Part shown: positions 24,135 through 32,676 of the stretch, piece after piece
Layout: each line of letters starts with the position of its first letter
Position numbering within the stretch: position 1 is the stretch's first letter
From: Holzapfeliella floricola DSM 23037 = JCM 16512
GTDB lineage: Bacteria > Bacillota > Bacilli > Lactobacillales > Lactobacillaceae
Reading direction: 5' to 3'
Assembly (NCBI RefSeq): GCF_001436605.1
Contig: NZ_AYZL01000006.1
Location: forward strand, 124,001 to 188,000
Length of the DNA: 64,000 nt
The notes under the pieces: generated by a model
Told to the model about the DNA's origin: nothing
The model's input: the letters and a program-made list of their open reading frames with translations, nothing else
The model's database searches: none
Made by a program: the position numbers and the translations under genes

Positions 24135-24365
24135 AATAAAATAGACAATTTATTAATATTTAAATTATCGCTACACTCTGTAGACATTTTAAATCCACAC
24201 TATTAAACTACTATTAACATAAAATCCAAGGTATTATAAATTTGTAATACAAAATATTACGAAAACAACGAAAAGATTCTTCACTACGGTTAATTTATTA
24301 AGTAACTCATAAGGTAAAAAGATAACTTAATAGCCTTATAGTGAAAATTAATAGGAAAAATTTTT
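24135..24365. other. AT-rich gap between divergent bacteriocin and membrane protein genes
   Basis: No gene seen on either strand. It holds a near-perfect 20-bp palindrome at 24231-24250 (GTATTATAAA / TTTGTAATAC, one mismatch) and a TATAGT-like -10 about 25-30 bases before the 65-residue gene. The function of the palindrome is unknown. Confidence 0.35.
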
Positions 24366-24563
24366 ATGATCAAGCTTAAAGTTTTAGAAACCGCCGTTAT
24401 TACAATAGCAGCTATCATAAATATATTTTTTGATAGCTATACCTTATTTACAAGTGGTATAAATATCAAAATCTGTCTTTCAATTGTTATATCAATTGTT
24501 GCGGTATGTATTTTTGGCTCTTATTTCAAAAAATACATGAGACAATTGAAAGGTAAAAACTAA
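24366..24563 (+). CDS. Small two-helix membrane protein, possible bacteriocin immunity
   Basis: 65 residues with two membrane helices (LETAVITIAAIINIFFDSYTLF and IKICLSIVISIVAVCIFGSYF) and a basic tail (KKYMRQLKGKN). No family recognised. The ribosome site is weak (AGGAAA). It is divergent from the bacteriocin genes and lies between them and the IS. Size, topology and position would fit an immunity protein, but those are usually co-transcribed with the bacteriocin, so peptide C is an equal candidate. Confidence 0.6.
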   Translation: MIKLKVLETAVITIAAIINIFFDSYTLFTSGINIKICLSIVISIVAVCIFGSYFKKYMRQLKGKN

Positions 24564-24652
24564 TTATTATTTTCGAAAGCCAAGCAAAAAAGACTTCATG
24601 ATGTGACCCCCAAAAGTTGGACCAAAAATCCAAACTTAAAGGGGTCTTTTTT

Positions 24653-25267
24653 ATGGTCAAATTTAATCAAGCATTCAAACTAAAAATTGTAACCGATTAT
24701 CTCAATGGGAAAAGTTCAACCAACTTGTGTCGTCAATATCATATTGCTCAAACTGGTACTATTTTCAAATGGGTTAAGCGTTACCAACGTTATGGTATAG
24801 CTGGTTTAGCGATTCAAAAACCAAACACCAAAACCTATACTTTTGAATTTAAACTGCAGGTGTTAGACTTTCAAAAAAGACACCAATTATCCTATCCTGA
24901 AGCAGCTTTATATTTCAATATTCCAACTGCTAGTACGATTTATAATTGGCAAAACAATGGGAGTTATACGGTGAATCAGGCTTACAATCATGTCCTGGTT
25001 GCCCTAAAAGACAAATAAAACCACAAGATCCACATTACTTTATTAAGTATCACTATGAAAGAATCAAACATCAAGTAACTTCAACTATCAAAGCTGCGAC
25101 AGAATTAATCCAACAATTACCTGAGTATTCAACTCGGTTTATTTTGCATACCATTGGTCTGGCTAAAAGTGTGTATTATTATCACTTAAATCAAGACAAA
25201 CAAAAAGATGAGCGACTGCTTAATCACATCAAATTAATTAAGCAGGCTCATCCTAACTATGGTTATC
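24653..25267 (+). pseudogene. IS3 transposase orfA region, broken by a 1-base deletion
   Basis: Starts MVKFNQAFKLKIVTDYLNG after AAAGGGG. HTH 1 is visible (SSTNLCRQYHIAQTGTIFKWVKRYQRYG) and HTH 2 begins (LSYPEAALYFNIPTASTIYNW). At about 24950 one base is missing: here TGGCAAAACAATGG, in the decayed copy TGGCGAAAACAATGG. The frame then ends at 25018, while the true continuation (KQWELYGESGLQSCPG) lies in another frame. The usual leucine zipper region between HTH 2 and orfB is short. Confidence 0.75.
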
Positions 25268-25957
25268 GGCCGTCTAACCTTCGCCCTAAAAAATGAAGGG
25301 ATAGACGTTAATCATAAACGTGTTCAGCGTATCATGCAGTTAAATCACTTGCAAGTAACCGCCTATGGTAAGAAAAAGCGTCGCTATAATTCTTATCGGG
25401 GTCAAATTGGAAAAATCGCAAATAATCATCTCAAGCGTCGTTTTGATGCTCAAAAACCTTATCAAAAACTGGTAACAGATGTCAGTGAATTTAGATATGG
25501 TAAAGCCGATATCAACCATCGCGTTTATTTATCGCCAATACTAGATTTGTATTCTCGAGAAGTTTTAGATTATGAAATCAGTTCCCATCCGACTGTAAAG
25601 TTGACACTAAATCCAGTTCAAAGACTGGTTAAACGATTACCTCAAACACAGACACAACCTATTTTACACAGTGACCAAGGATTTCAATATCAAACACCAA
25701 TTTGGCAGAAAACGTTAAAAGATAATTCAATTAGTCAAAGTATGTCACGCAAAGGTAACTGTTTAGATAATGCAGCCATGGAATCATTTTTTCACATTAT
25801 GAAAGCTGAAGTCATGACAACACATTATCAAACAAAACCCGAATTAGTTGACGCGATGAAAAAATGGATTCATTATTACAATAATGATCGAATCAAATTA
25901 AAATTGGGTGGCAAGTCTCCGGTTCAATACCGAAAACTCACCACCCATTTTAACTAA
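25259..25957 (+). pseudogene. IS3 transposase orfB (DDE catalytic domain), 5' end frameshifted
   Basis: Carries the rve/DDE core: TDVSEFRYGKADINHRVYLSPILDLYSRE (first Asp), PILHSDQGFQYQ (second Asp) and NCLDNAAMESFFHIMKAE (Glu), ending HYYNNDRIKLKLGGKSPVQYR. The true start lies upstream near 25030 in the frame reading HPNYGYR, but one extra C near 25270 (CGGCCGTCT instead of CGGCGTCT) separates the two parts. The catalytic core is intact, but the full protein cannot be made without a frameshift. Confidence 0.75.
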
Positions 25958-26001
25958 ATCAATGTGTCCAACTTTTTGGGGTCACATCATAGCTAGCTTT
26001 T

Positions 26002-27147
26002 TTATTTAACTTTACCAACTGCAAATACTTCGTTTGCAATTTCGATTACGAGTTTAATTTTATCCCATTGCTGTTCTTCAGTTAAATGGTTCCCTTCTTC
26101 TGTTGAAGCAAAACCACATTGAGTGCTTAGGGATAAGTTTTCAAGTGGGACATATTGACTAGCTTCTTTAATACGCGATTTAATGACTTCTTTTGACTCA
26201 AGTTCTGGTTTTTTGCTAGTAATTAATCCTAAAACGACTTCTTTACCAGGTGTAACATGTTTTAAGGGTTCAAAATCACCTGAACGATCATCATCAAATT
26301 CAAGATAGAAAGCTGAAACATTTTCTTTTGCAAATAACGTATCAGCAACGGTTTCATAACCCCCACTTGCTGCCCATGTTGAGGCATAATTACCACGACA
26401 AACATGCGTTGTCACTGCTAAATCTTCTGGTAAATCAGCTAATGCACGATTATTAAAGCTTAGGTAAAGGGCTTTTAGTCGATCAATATCTTGATAATCT
26501 TTTGAAATCGTCTTCCAAAAACTTTTATCGGCAATCATTCCCCAAGTACAGTCATCTAATTTAACATGACGACAGCCTTCATTATATAAAGCAATAATTA
26601 AATCGTGATAGGCTTGGGCAACGTCTTCAATTAACTGATCTTCACTTGAATAAAATCGACCGATTGCTTCAATATTCTCAGGTCCTCTGACCAGTTCTGC
26701 ATAAAGTTGAGCAGGAGCTGGGATACTTTGACGAGCAACTAACTCATCATCGTGTTCAACTAGACTTTGCAAATATTTAAATGCTAATAAATCAGGATGA
26801 TTAGGGTTAAATTTGATTTTTCCGCTCACTTGAGCAGAATCATTACGAGTTTCAACACCCTGGAATAAATAGCCATGTTCTTGTTTAGTATGACTAATCC
26901 CATCAAATCCCCAAAAAGTATCTAAGTGCCAGTAACTTCGGCGTAATTCACCATCCGTTACGATTTTTAATCCAACTTCTTTTTGTTTTTGGACTAATTT
27001 TTTGATTTCTTCATTTTCAATTTGTGTTAAGTCAGCTTGCGTAATTTTATTTTGATTAAATTCTTCACGTGCAATTTTTAGACTTTCAGGTCTCAAAAAA
27101 CTACCAACTGTATCATAGTGACTAAGTGTTCCATTAATTTTTGGCAT
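26002..27147 (-). CDS. MetE-like / YxjG-family methionine synthase-related protein
   Basis: 381 residues, similar to the C-terminal catalytic half of cobalamin-independent methionine synthase (YxjG/YxjH family). Landmarks: HYDTVGSFLRPESL, TDGELRRSYWHLDTF, RQSIPAPAQLYAELV, HVKLDDCTWG, TTHVCRGNYASTW with the zinc-site His and Cys, and LSTQCGFAST near the end. The family transfers methyl groups to homocysteine, but the exact donor for the short form is not certain. It is last in the T-box methionine operon, 27 bases after metC. ATG after AAGGAGG. Confidence 0.85.
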   Translation of the reverse strand: MPKINGTLSHYDTVGSFLRPESLKIAREEFNQNKITQADLTQIENEEIKKLVQKQKEVGLKIVTDGELRRSYWHLDTFWGFDGISHTKQEHGYLFQGVETRNDSAQVSGKIKFNPNHPDLLAFKYLQSLVEHDDELVARQSIPAPAQLYAELVRGPENIEAIGRFYSSEDQLIEDVAQAYHDLIIALYNEGCRHVKLDDCTWGMIADKSFWKTISKDYQDIDRLKALYLSFNNRALADLPEDLAVTTHVCRGNYASTWAASGGYETVADTLFAKENVSAFYLEFDDDRSGDFEPLKHVTPGKEVVLGLITSKKPELESKEVIKSRIKEASQYVPLENLSLSTQCGFASTEEGNHLTEEQQWDKIKLVIEIANEVFAVGKVK

Positions 27148-27174
27148 AATAAGGGCCTCCTTCAGATTGTTTGA

Positions 27175-28332
27175 TTACTTTAATTTTTCAAAAGCTTGGG
27201 CAAAATCCTGTTTTAAATCATCAATGTCTTCAAGTCCAATTGATAGTCTTAATAATCCATCAGTAATGCCACGTTCTAGACGTTCTTCTCGGTTCAATTC
27301 AGCATGGGACATTTTCGGAGGGTATGAAATAATTGACTCAGTTGCACCTAAAGATACCGAAAAGACTGGGATTTTAATTTCTTCAATTAACTTTTTGACA
27401 TTTTCTTCAGTTCCAATGTCAAATGATAAAACCGCACCACCTGCTTTTGCTTGGCTAATCTGTAAATAATAACTGTCAGATGTTTCAAGTCCAGGATAGT
27501 TCACTTTTGTAACGACAGGTTGCTCGGTTAACCACTTGACAAATTCTAGGGCATTTCTTGACGAAGTTTGCATTCGAACACCAAGTGTTTTAATCCCTCT
27601 TAATAACAAGAAGGAATCAGCAACACCTAAAGTTGCTCCCATCGCATTTTGTAAGAAATAAACTTGATCTGATAAAGCTTTAGTTTTCGTCACGACAAGT
27701 CCCGCTAAAATATCACTATGACCCGCTAAAAATTTAGTTGCACTGTGAACAATAAGGTCTGCTCCTAATTCTAATGGCTTTTGTAAAATAGGTGTCATAA
27801 AAGTATTATCAGCAAATACCAAAGCACCTCTTTCATGAGCAATTTTTGAAACCTTTTGAATGTCGGTTACTTGTAAAGTCGGGTTTGCTGGTGTTTCAAG
27901 ATAGACCACTTTAGTGTTCTCTTGAAAAGCATCTTTCAACGCTTTTTCATCGCTTAAATCAACAAATGTATGACTGATACCATAATTAACTAAAACTTCA
28001 GTTACCAAGCGAAAAGTACCACCATAAACATTTTTTGTCACAATAACGTGATCACCTTGTTTAAGCGTTAGTAAGGCTGTTGAGATTGCGGCCATTCCGG
28101 TAGCAAAGGCAAACCCACGGTCACCATTTTCAAGTTCTGCAATACTTTCTTCCAAAACATCTCGAGTTGGATTACCACTTCGGGCATAATCCCACTGACC
28201 AAATTCATCGAGTCCGGGTTGTTCAAATGTTGAAGACAAATAAATCGGTGGATTCACCGCTCCAGTATGGGAATCAGGTTTAGCTGTTGATTTGACTACT
28301 TTAGTCCAATCTGAAAATTCTGCTTGACTCAT
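27175..28332 (-). CDS. metC: Cystathionine beta-lyase (PLP)
   Basis: 385 residues of the Cys/Met metabolism PLP family. Features: YARSGNPTRDVLEESIAELENG, FATGMAAISTAL, LETPANPTLQVTDI, FADNTFMTPILQKPLELGADL and HSATKFLAGHSDILAG with the PLP Lys, then LGATESIISYPPKMSHA near the end. It fits cystathionine beta-lyase (cystathionine to homocysteine, pyruvate and ammonia), but gamma-lyase activity cannot be excluded by sequence. It begins 3 bases after the metI stop in the same operon. Confidence 0.82.
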   Translation of the reverse strand: MSQAEFSDWTKVVKSTAKPDSHTGAVNPPIYLSSTFEQPGLDEFGQWDYARSGNPTRDVLEESIAELENGDRGFAFATGMAAISTALLTLKQGDHVIVTKNVYGGTFRLVTEVLVNYGISHTFVDLSDEKALKDAFQENTKVVYLETPANPTLQVTDIQKVSKIAHERGALVFADNTFMTPILQKPLELGADLIVHSATKFLAGHSDILAGLVVTKTKALSDQVYFLQNAMGATLGVADSFLLLRGIKTLGVRMQTSSRNALEFVKWLTEQPVVTKVNYPGLETSDSYYLQISQAKAGGAVLSFDIGTEENVKKLIEEIKIPVFSVSLGATESIISYPPKMSHAELNREERLERGITDGLLRLSIGLEDIDDLKQDFAQAFEKLK

Positions 28333-28335
28333 TTT

Positions 28336-29463
28336 TCATTCCTCGCTTTCAGCTTGCTTAAATGCTTGTTTGAAGTCTTTAATTAAATCATCACTATCTT
28401 CTAGACCACATGAAATTCGTAGTAAGTTATCGGTGATACCTGTTTTTTGTCGTTGCTGTTCACTTAAATCGGCATGAGTTTGAACAGCTGGAACAGTGAC
28501 TAAGGTTTCTGTTCCACCTAAGCTTTCTGCAAAAGAAACGACTTCCAGCTTCTTTAAAAACGTATCGATTTTAATATTTTTTGCCGTATAAAGACTAATC
28601 ATACCGCCTTTACCTGGATATAAAACATTAGTTACGGCCTTTGATTGTTTAAATAAACTGACTAATTGCTGTGCATTTTCTTGTTGCTTCTTCAATCGAA
28701 TAGGTAAAGTTTTCAGACTACGAAGTAGCAACCATGAATCAAATGGGCTAATGTTTGAGCCAATTGTAATCAGATTTTTATCCAGAACCTCAGCTGTTTG
28801 CTCATCTTTACAAATGACGGCCCCAGCTAAAATATCATTATGACCTGACAAATATTTGGTCGCACTATGAACTGCAATATCGGCTCCTTCATCCAAAACT
28901 TGTTGAATGAGTGGCGTATAAAACGTATTATCTACAATTAATTGAGCCTGATTTTGATGTGTTAATTCAGCTGTCTTTTTGATGTCGATGACTTTCATCA
29001 TTGGATTTGAGGGTGTTTCTATCCAAACAGCTTTGGTTTTTTCGGTCAGCAATTGGGCAAGCTGGTCAAAATCCTGACCATTCCATTGACTAAATTCAAT
29101 GCCATATTGTTGGCTCAATAAATCAAAAAATCGAAAAGAACCACCATACAAATCATCAGATACGACAATATGATTACCACTTTTAAATTGCGTAAAAACC
29201 AATTGAATCGCAGCCATCCCTGATGATAATCCAAATGCACGCACACCATTTTCAAGTTTAGCTAATACTTCTTCGAGTACTTGTCGTGTTGGCTGGTTCA
29301 TTCGTGAATAATCATAACCTGTTGATTCACCTAAACCGTGGTGTCGATAAGCTGTTGAAAAATAAAGTGGCATCGAAATCGCACCCGTGACATTATCTTG
29401 GCGATTTCCTGCTTGGGCAAGAATCGTATCGATTTTCTTCTTCCATGTACAGTGACTTTCCAT
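28336..29463 (-). CDS. metI: Cystathionine gamma-synthase / O-acetylhomoserine-type PLP enzyme
   Basis: 375 residues, same PLP family as its neighbours. Features: [77 protein letters not shown] and [18 protein letters not shown] (PLP Lys), ending [21 protein letters not shown]. It resembles B. subtilis MetI, which uses O-acetylhomoserine with cysteine to form cystathionine. The MetY-MetI-MetC set gives both sulfhydrylation and transsulfuration routes. Specificity is inferred. Confidence 0.75.
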   Translation of the reverse strand: MESHCTWKKKIDTILAQAGNRQDNVTGAISMPLYFSTAYRHHGLGESTGYDYSRMNQPTRQVLEEVLAKLENGVRAFGLSSGMAAIQLVFTQFKSGNHIVVSDDLYGGSFRFFDLLSQQYGIEFSQWNGQDFDQLAQLLTEKTKAVWIETPSNPMMKVIDIKKTAELTHQNQAQLIVDNTFYTPLIQQVLDEGADIAVHSATKYLSGHNDILAGAVICKDEQTAEVLDKNLITIGSNISPFDSWLLLRSLKTLPIRLKKQQENAQQLVSLFKQSKAVTNVLYPGKGGMISLYTAKNIKIDTFLKKLEVVSFAESLGGTETLVTVPAVQTHADLSEQQRQKTGITDNLLRISCGLEDSDDLIKDFKQAFKQAESEE

Positions 29464-29481
29464 TTTTTTGCTCCTTAAAAT

Positions 29482-30756
29482 TTAGATTTTATCAAGTGCT
29501 TGTTTTAAATCAGCAATCAAATCATCACTATTTTCAATTCCTATTGATAAGCGAATTAAATCAGGTGTTACACCAGCTGATTTTAGTTCTTCCTCGTTTA
29601 ATTGAGCATGAGTTGTTGAAGCAGGATGAATAATGAGTGATTTAGTATCTGCAACATTGGCTAATAATGAAAATAACTGAAGTTCTTCAATTAATTTTTG
29701 ACCAGCTGCTTTTCCACCTTTCAATCCTAAAGTGAAAATTGAGCCTGTTCCTTTTTTGAAATAAGTATTGGCTAGTTCGTGGTAAGGATTATCTGCTAAT
29801 TTTGGATAATTAATCCAGTCAACTTTAGGATGTTGTTTTAGAAAATCGATGACTTTTTCAGTATTTGAAACGTGACGTTCAACTCTTAGCGACAATGTTT
29901 CCAGTCCCTGAAGTAGTAAAAATGAATTAAATGGACTAATTGCGGCTCCTAAATCTCTTAGCGTTTCTGCCCTTACTTTAGTTGTAAAAGCAGCTCCTTC
30001 AATATCTGCAAAAATCAAACCATCGTAGTGTGGATTTGGTGTAATAAATTCTGGGTAACGATTCGTTTTTCGATAATCAAATTGACCATTTTCAACAACC
30101 ACACCACCCATTGTTGTTCCATGACCACCAATGAATTTGGTAGCAGAATGCACCACAATGTCAGCTCCATGTTCTAATGGTTTAACTAGATAAGGTGTTC
30201 CGAAGGTATTATCAACGATAAATAAAATATTGTGTCGGTGTGCAATTTCTGCAATTTTTTCAAAATCCACGAGATTAATATTAGGATTCCCAATACTTTC
30301 AACATAAATAGCCTTGGTATTTTCGGTGATTTGTTTTTCAAAATTCAAAGGATTATCAGAATCAACAAATTTAGTTGTAATTCCATATTTAGGTAGGGTT
30401 ACCGAAAACAATTCGTATGTACCACCATATAAACTACTAGCTGATACAATTTCATCACCCTGTCCTGCAATATTTAAAATCGCAGACGTAATTGCTGCTG
30501 CACCTGTAGCTAGAACGACAGCAGATGTGCCGTTTTCAAGAGCTGCAATTCTTTTTTCTAAAACATCTGTTGTGGGATTGGTTAATCGAGTATAAATATT
30601 ACCTGGTTCTTTTAATTCAAAACGATCTGCAGCTTGTTTGGGATTATCAAAAACATAAGAGGTTGTTTGATAAATTGGAACAGCTCGAGCACCTGTTTCT
30701 TTATCAACTTGTTGTCCTGCATGAACTTGCAAAGTTTCAAAATTAAATTGTGTCAT
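29482..30756 (-). CDS. metY: O-acetylhomoserine sulfhydrylase (PLP)
   Basis: 424 residues, the typical longer form of the family (about 420-430) compared with ~380 for MetC/MetI. Features: [68 protein letters not shown] and [22 protein letters not shown] (PLP Lys), ending [20 protein letters not shown], a hallmark of MetY. It makes homocysteine from O-acetylhomoserine and sulfide. The start overlaps the end of metA by 14 bases, so the two are coupled. Confidence 0.88.
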   Translation of the reverse strand: MTQFNFETLQVHAGQQVDKETGARAVPIYQTTSYVFDNPKQAADRFELKEPGNIYTRLTNPTTDVLEKRIAALENGTSAVVLATGAAAITSAILNIAGQGDEIVSASSLYGGTYELFSVTLPKYGITTKFVDSDNPLNFEKQITENTKAIYVESIGNPNINLVDFEKIAEIAHRHNILFIVDNTFGTPYLVKPLEHGADIVVHSATKFIGGHGTTMGGVVVENGQFDYRKTNRYPEFITPNPHYDGLIFADIEGAAFTTKVRAETLRDLGAAISPFNSFLLLQGLETLSLRVERHVSNTEKVIDFLKQHPKVDWINYPKLADNPYHELANTYFKKGTGSIFTLGLKGGKAAGQKLIEELQLFSLLANVADTKSLIIHPASTTHAQLNEEELKSAGVTPDLIRLSIGIENSDDLIADLKQALDKI

Positions 30757-31603
30757 AAAGTAAAACCTCTTTCTTAATTAAGTCTGACCAGTTTTGATAA
30801 AATTGCTGACTACTAGCTTGCCAAGTATTAATTAGCTGTTGATTAGTGTCATAATTTTTTGGTTTTTGAATCTTTTTTTGTTGGTTTAAATCTCTTAAGT
30901 ATTCATTATGAAGCGTATGAGTGTCATATTCTGGATGACCGCTAATGTAAAGTTGGTGATATTTTTTAGAGTATAAAATAAATGGACCAGCCTCTGGACT
31001 CGAGGCAATAACCGTTAAATCTTTTGGTAAGTTTTGTTCATCCACAAGAGATTTAGTATGGCGTGATTGTGGCATTGTTATCGTTTCACAATATTTCGTT
31101 AACTCGTTTTCTTCAGCTAAATAACTGGCTTGATAAATACCAAATAATTTTTGCTTTAAATTGATTTTTTCTATCTCAAAATCTTGATTAAGACCTTGTT
31201 GGGCAGCCCAACACTCGTTGATGGTTTGTTTAACATGTGTTTTGGCCCAGTTTCGAATAGTGATTAATTCATCAATATAATCAATTTCTGAAAACGCCAA
31301 CTTTTCAATAGGTGCTCCAGTAATAATTAGACCATCAATTTGTTGGTGCTTAATTTCATCGAATGTGGCATAAGATGCGGCTAAATCTTTAGCCTGTGTA
31401 TGCTTTGAATGGTGTGTTTTAGGATAAATAAATTGCACCGCAATTTCAGCATCTAAACTGTCTAATAAATTCAAAAATTGTCTTTCCGTTTCTTTTTTGT
31501 TAGGCATTAAATTCAAAATCACGATAGTCATAGGATTGCTTTGTTGACTATTTATCCACTCTTTTTGTTGTTTTAAAAATCCATTACACGCATTCACTGA
31601 CAT
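30743..31603 (-). CDS. metA: Homoserine O-acetyltransferase (MetA family)
   Basis: About 286 residues from the ATG at 31603 ([16 protein letters not shown]), which has AAGGAG 10 bases before it; a longer frame reaches into the T-box leader and is not a real start. Features: [36 protein letters not shown] with the catalytic Cys, and [12 protein letters not shown] with the His/Glu. Specificity site: [12 protein letters not shown] has Glu after GAPI, where succinyl-type enzymes have GAPLG; this indicates acetyl-CoA use, consistent with MetY downstream. Confidence 0.88.
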   Translation of the reverse strand: MSVNACNGFLKQQKEWINSQQSNPMTIVILNLMPNKKETERQFLNLLDSLDAEIAVQFIYPKTHHSKHTQAKDLAASYATFDEIKHQQIDGLIITGAPIEKLAFSEIDYIDELITIRNWAKTHVKQTINECWAAQQGLNQDFEIEKINLKQKLFGIYQASYLAEENELTKYCETITMPQSRHTKSLVDEQNLPKDLTVIASSPEAGPFILYSKKYHQLYISGHPEYDTHTLHNEYLRDLNQQKKIQKPKNYDTNQQLINTWQASSQQFYQNWSDLIKKEVLLYDTI

Positions 31604-31634
31604 ACTTTCAACTCTCCTTTTTTGATTAAGACCA

Positions 31635-31680
31635 TAAAAAAACGCCCCTAGATCTAAGACTATGCTTAAACCTAGGGGCG
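31635..31680 (-). terminator. T-box attenuator terminator
   Basis: Minus strand: CGCCCCTAG ... CTAGGGGCG then T7. It competes with the antiterminator formed with the T-box sequence at 31689-31702. It lies just before the metA ribosome site. Confidence 0.9.
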
Positions 31681-31958
31681 TTGTTAAACGCGGTACCACC
31701 CTATATTAGTGATAATTATACAATGCTATTATCACCATCTTCGATCCGGACACTCATGGTAGCTATCCTTCAACACAGTAACGTGTGTTATCCCGTAAAT
31801 TGCTAACCTAACTGGCTCACAATTTAAACTTACTCCAAGACCATCTTCAATATTTTCTTAAATACCATCTTTCACCTAACATGGCTCTCTGTTAAAATAA
31901 GATAAATATTTACTCATCTTTTCTCAGTAAAATTTAATTATTTACTTTGTTGATGACT
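31635..31958 (-). ncRNA. T-box riboswitch, probably Met-tRNA specific
   Basis: The conserved T-box AGGGTGGTACCGCG is at 31689-31702 (minus strand), followed by a strong terminator. The 5' part has the AGAGAGCC and GGTGAAAG elements of Stem I (around 31880-31895), then GAAGATGGTCTTGGAGT, where ATG at 31842-31844 is the likely specifier codon (Met). The element controls metA-metY-metI-metC-yxjG by sensing uncharged tRNA-Met. The specifier choice is my reading of Stem I and not folded by computation. Confidence 0.88.
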
Positions 31959-31987
31959 ACTATAGCGAGATTATAATCGAATGTCAA
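31959..31987 (-). promoter_or_regulatory. Promoter of the methionine operon
   Basis: Minus strand TTGACA (31982-31987) and TATAGT (31959-31964) with a 17-bp spacer, directly upstream of the T-box leader. Confidence 0.75.
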
Positions 31988-32089
31988 ACTCTTTTTTAAA
32001 TTAATAACAGCCTCTATCAACAAAAAGCTTATTCAGTAAAGGTTTGCGATTATAAATTTTGTTGAAAAACTTTTTAAGGAGAATAAATT

Positions 32090-32647
32090 ATGTTTACCTA
32101 CAAAATTGATCATGAATTAGAACTTGCTCTACCTAGACCCGAACTAGATGCTGAGGCAATTTACCAATTAGTTGAAAAAAATCGCACTGAATTTGCAAAA
32201 TGGTTGCCTTGGGCAAGCAACATCAAAAGTCCAAAAGATGAAGAAAAATTTTTGAAAGATTGTCTACAAAAATACGGTAAAGGTGAGATGTTATTAACCA
32301 TTATTTGGTACAATCACAAACCTGTTGGTACGCTCACATTAAACCGATTTCATGCGAGCGATAAAAGTACTGAGATTGGCTACTGGCTCGATAAAGATGC
32401 TAGTGGCAAGGGCATTATGCATCGTACTGTGTTGGCACTATGCGATATTGCATTTACCGATTATGACATTGACAAAGTTGAAATTCACGCCAGTGTTAAA
32501 AATGACAGTAGCAACAATGTTGCTAAAAAAGCTGGTTTTCATTTTGATGGTATTCACCGTGCAGGTGAATTATTACGAGATGGTTTTCATGATTCAACGA
32601 TTTGGTCTTTACTACGAGATGAATGGCAAAATAAAAAAGCAAGATAG
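32090..32647 (+). CDS. GNAT N-acetyltransferase, RimL/RimJ-like
   Basis: 185 residues. GNAT core with strand motif EIGYWLDKDASGKGIMHRTVLALCDIAF (acetyl-CoA-binding loop in the RimL style, where Q/R-x-x-G-x-G/A is degenerate) and IHASVKNDSSNNVAKKAGFHFDGIHRAGE, the usual RimL ending. N-terminal LALPRPELDAEAIYQLVEKNR is typical of ribosomal-protein serine or alanine acetyltransferases and antibiotic-type relatives. Substrate unknown. ATG after AAGGAG at 8 bases. It is on the opposite strand from both the methionine operon and PepN. Confidence 0.82.
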   Translation: MFTYKIDHELELALPRPELDAEAIYQLVEKNRTEFAKWLPWASNIKSPKDEEKFLKDCLQKYGKGEMLLTIIWYNHKPVGTLTLNRFHASDKSTEIGYWLDKDASGKGIMHRTVLALCDIAFTDYDIDKVEIHASVKNDSSNNVAKKAGFHFDGIHRAGELLRDGFHDSTIWSLLRDEWQNKKAR

Positions 32648-32670
32648 GCTTAAGCCTATCTTGCTTTTTT
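32633..32670. terminator. Bidirectional terminator
   Basis: Near-perfect inverted repeat AAAAAAGCAAGATAGGC / GCCTATCTTGCTTTTTT. It ends both the GNAT gene and the convergent pepN gene. Confidence 0.85.
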
Positions 32671-32676
32671 CATAGA

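Larger units (their letters stand above)
24602..25986 (+). mobile_element. IS3-family (IS150-group) insertion sequence, frameshifted
   Basis: Terminal inverted repeats: TGTGACCCCCAAAAGTTGGA at 24602 and its counterpart TCCAACTTTTTGGGGTCACA ending at 25986. Inside are orfA and orfB of an IS150-type transposase with two HTH domains and a DDE core. Length ~1.39 kb. I cannot find a convincing target duplication; the flanks just outside are themselves inversely repeated (ATGA / TCAT), so the exact ends could shift by a few bases. Both reading frames carry single-base lesions, so the copy is probably inactive. Confidence 0.85.

Noticed and set aside
24061-24360. Further double-glycine peptide genes between peptide A and the 65-residue gene
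   Set aside because: All frames on both strands were read; none has a leader ending in Gly-Gly with a ribosome site.
22140-24600. CRISPR array in the low-GC bacteriocin region
   Set aside because: The repeats found are promoter-type pairs and IS similarity; there is no regular repeat-spacer pattern anywhere in the window.
24598-25990. Target site duplication of the IS
   Set aside because: The bases just outside the ends are inverted (ATGA / TCAT) rather than directly repeated, so no duplication can be claimed.
27167-27469. 100-codon plus-strand frame opposite metC
   Set aside because: Antisense shadow of a well-supported PLP enzyme gene.
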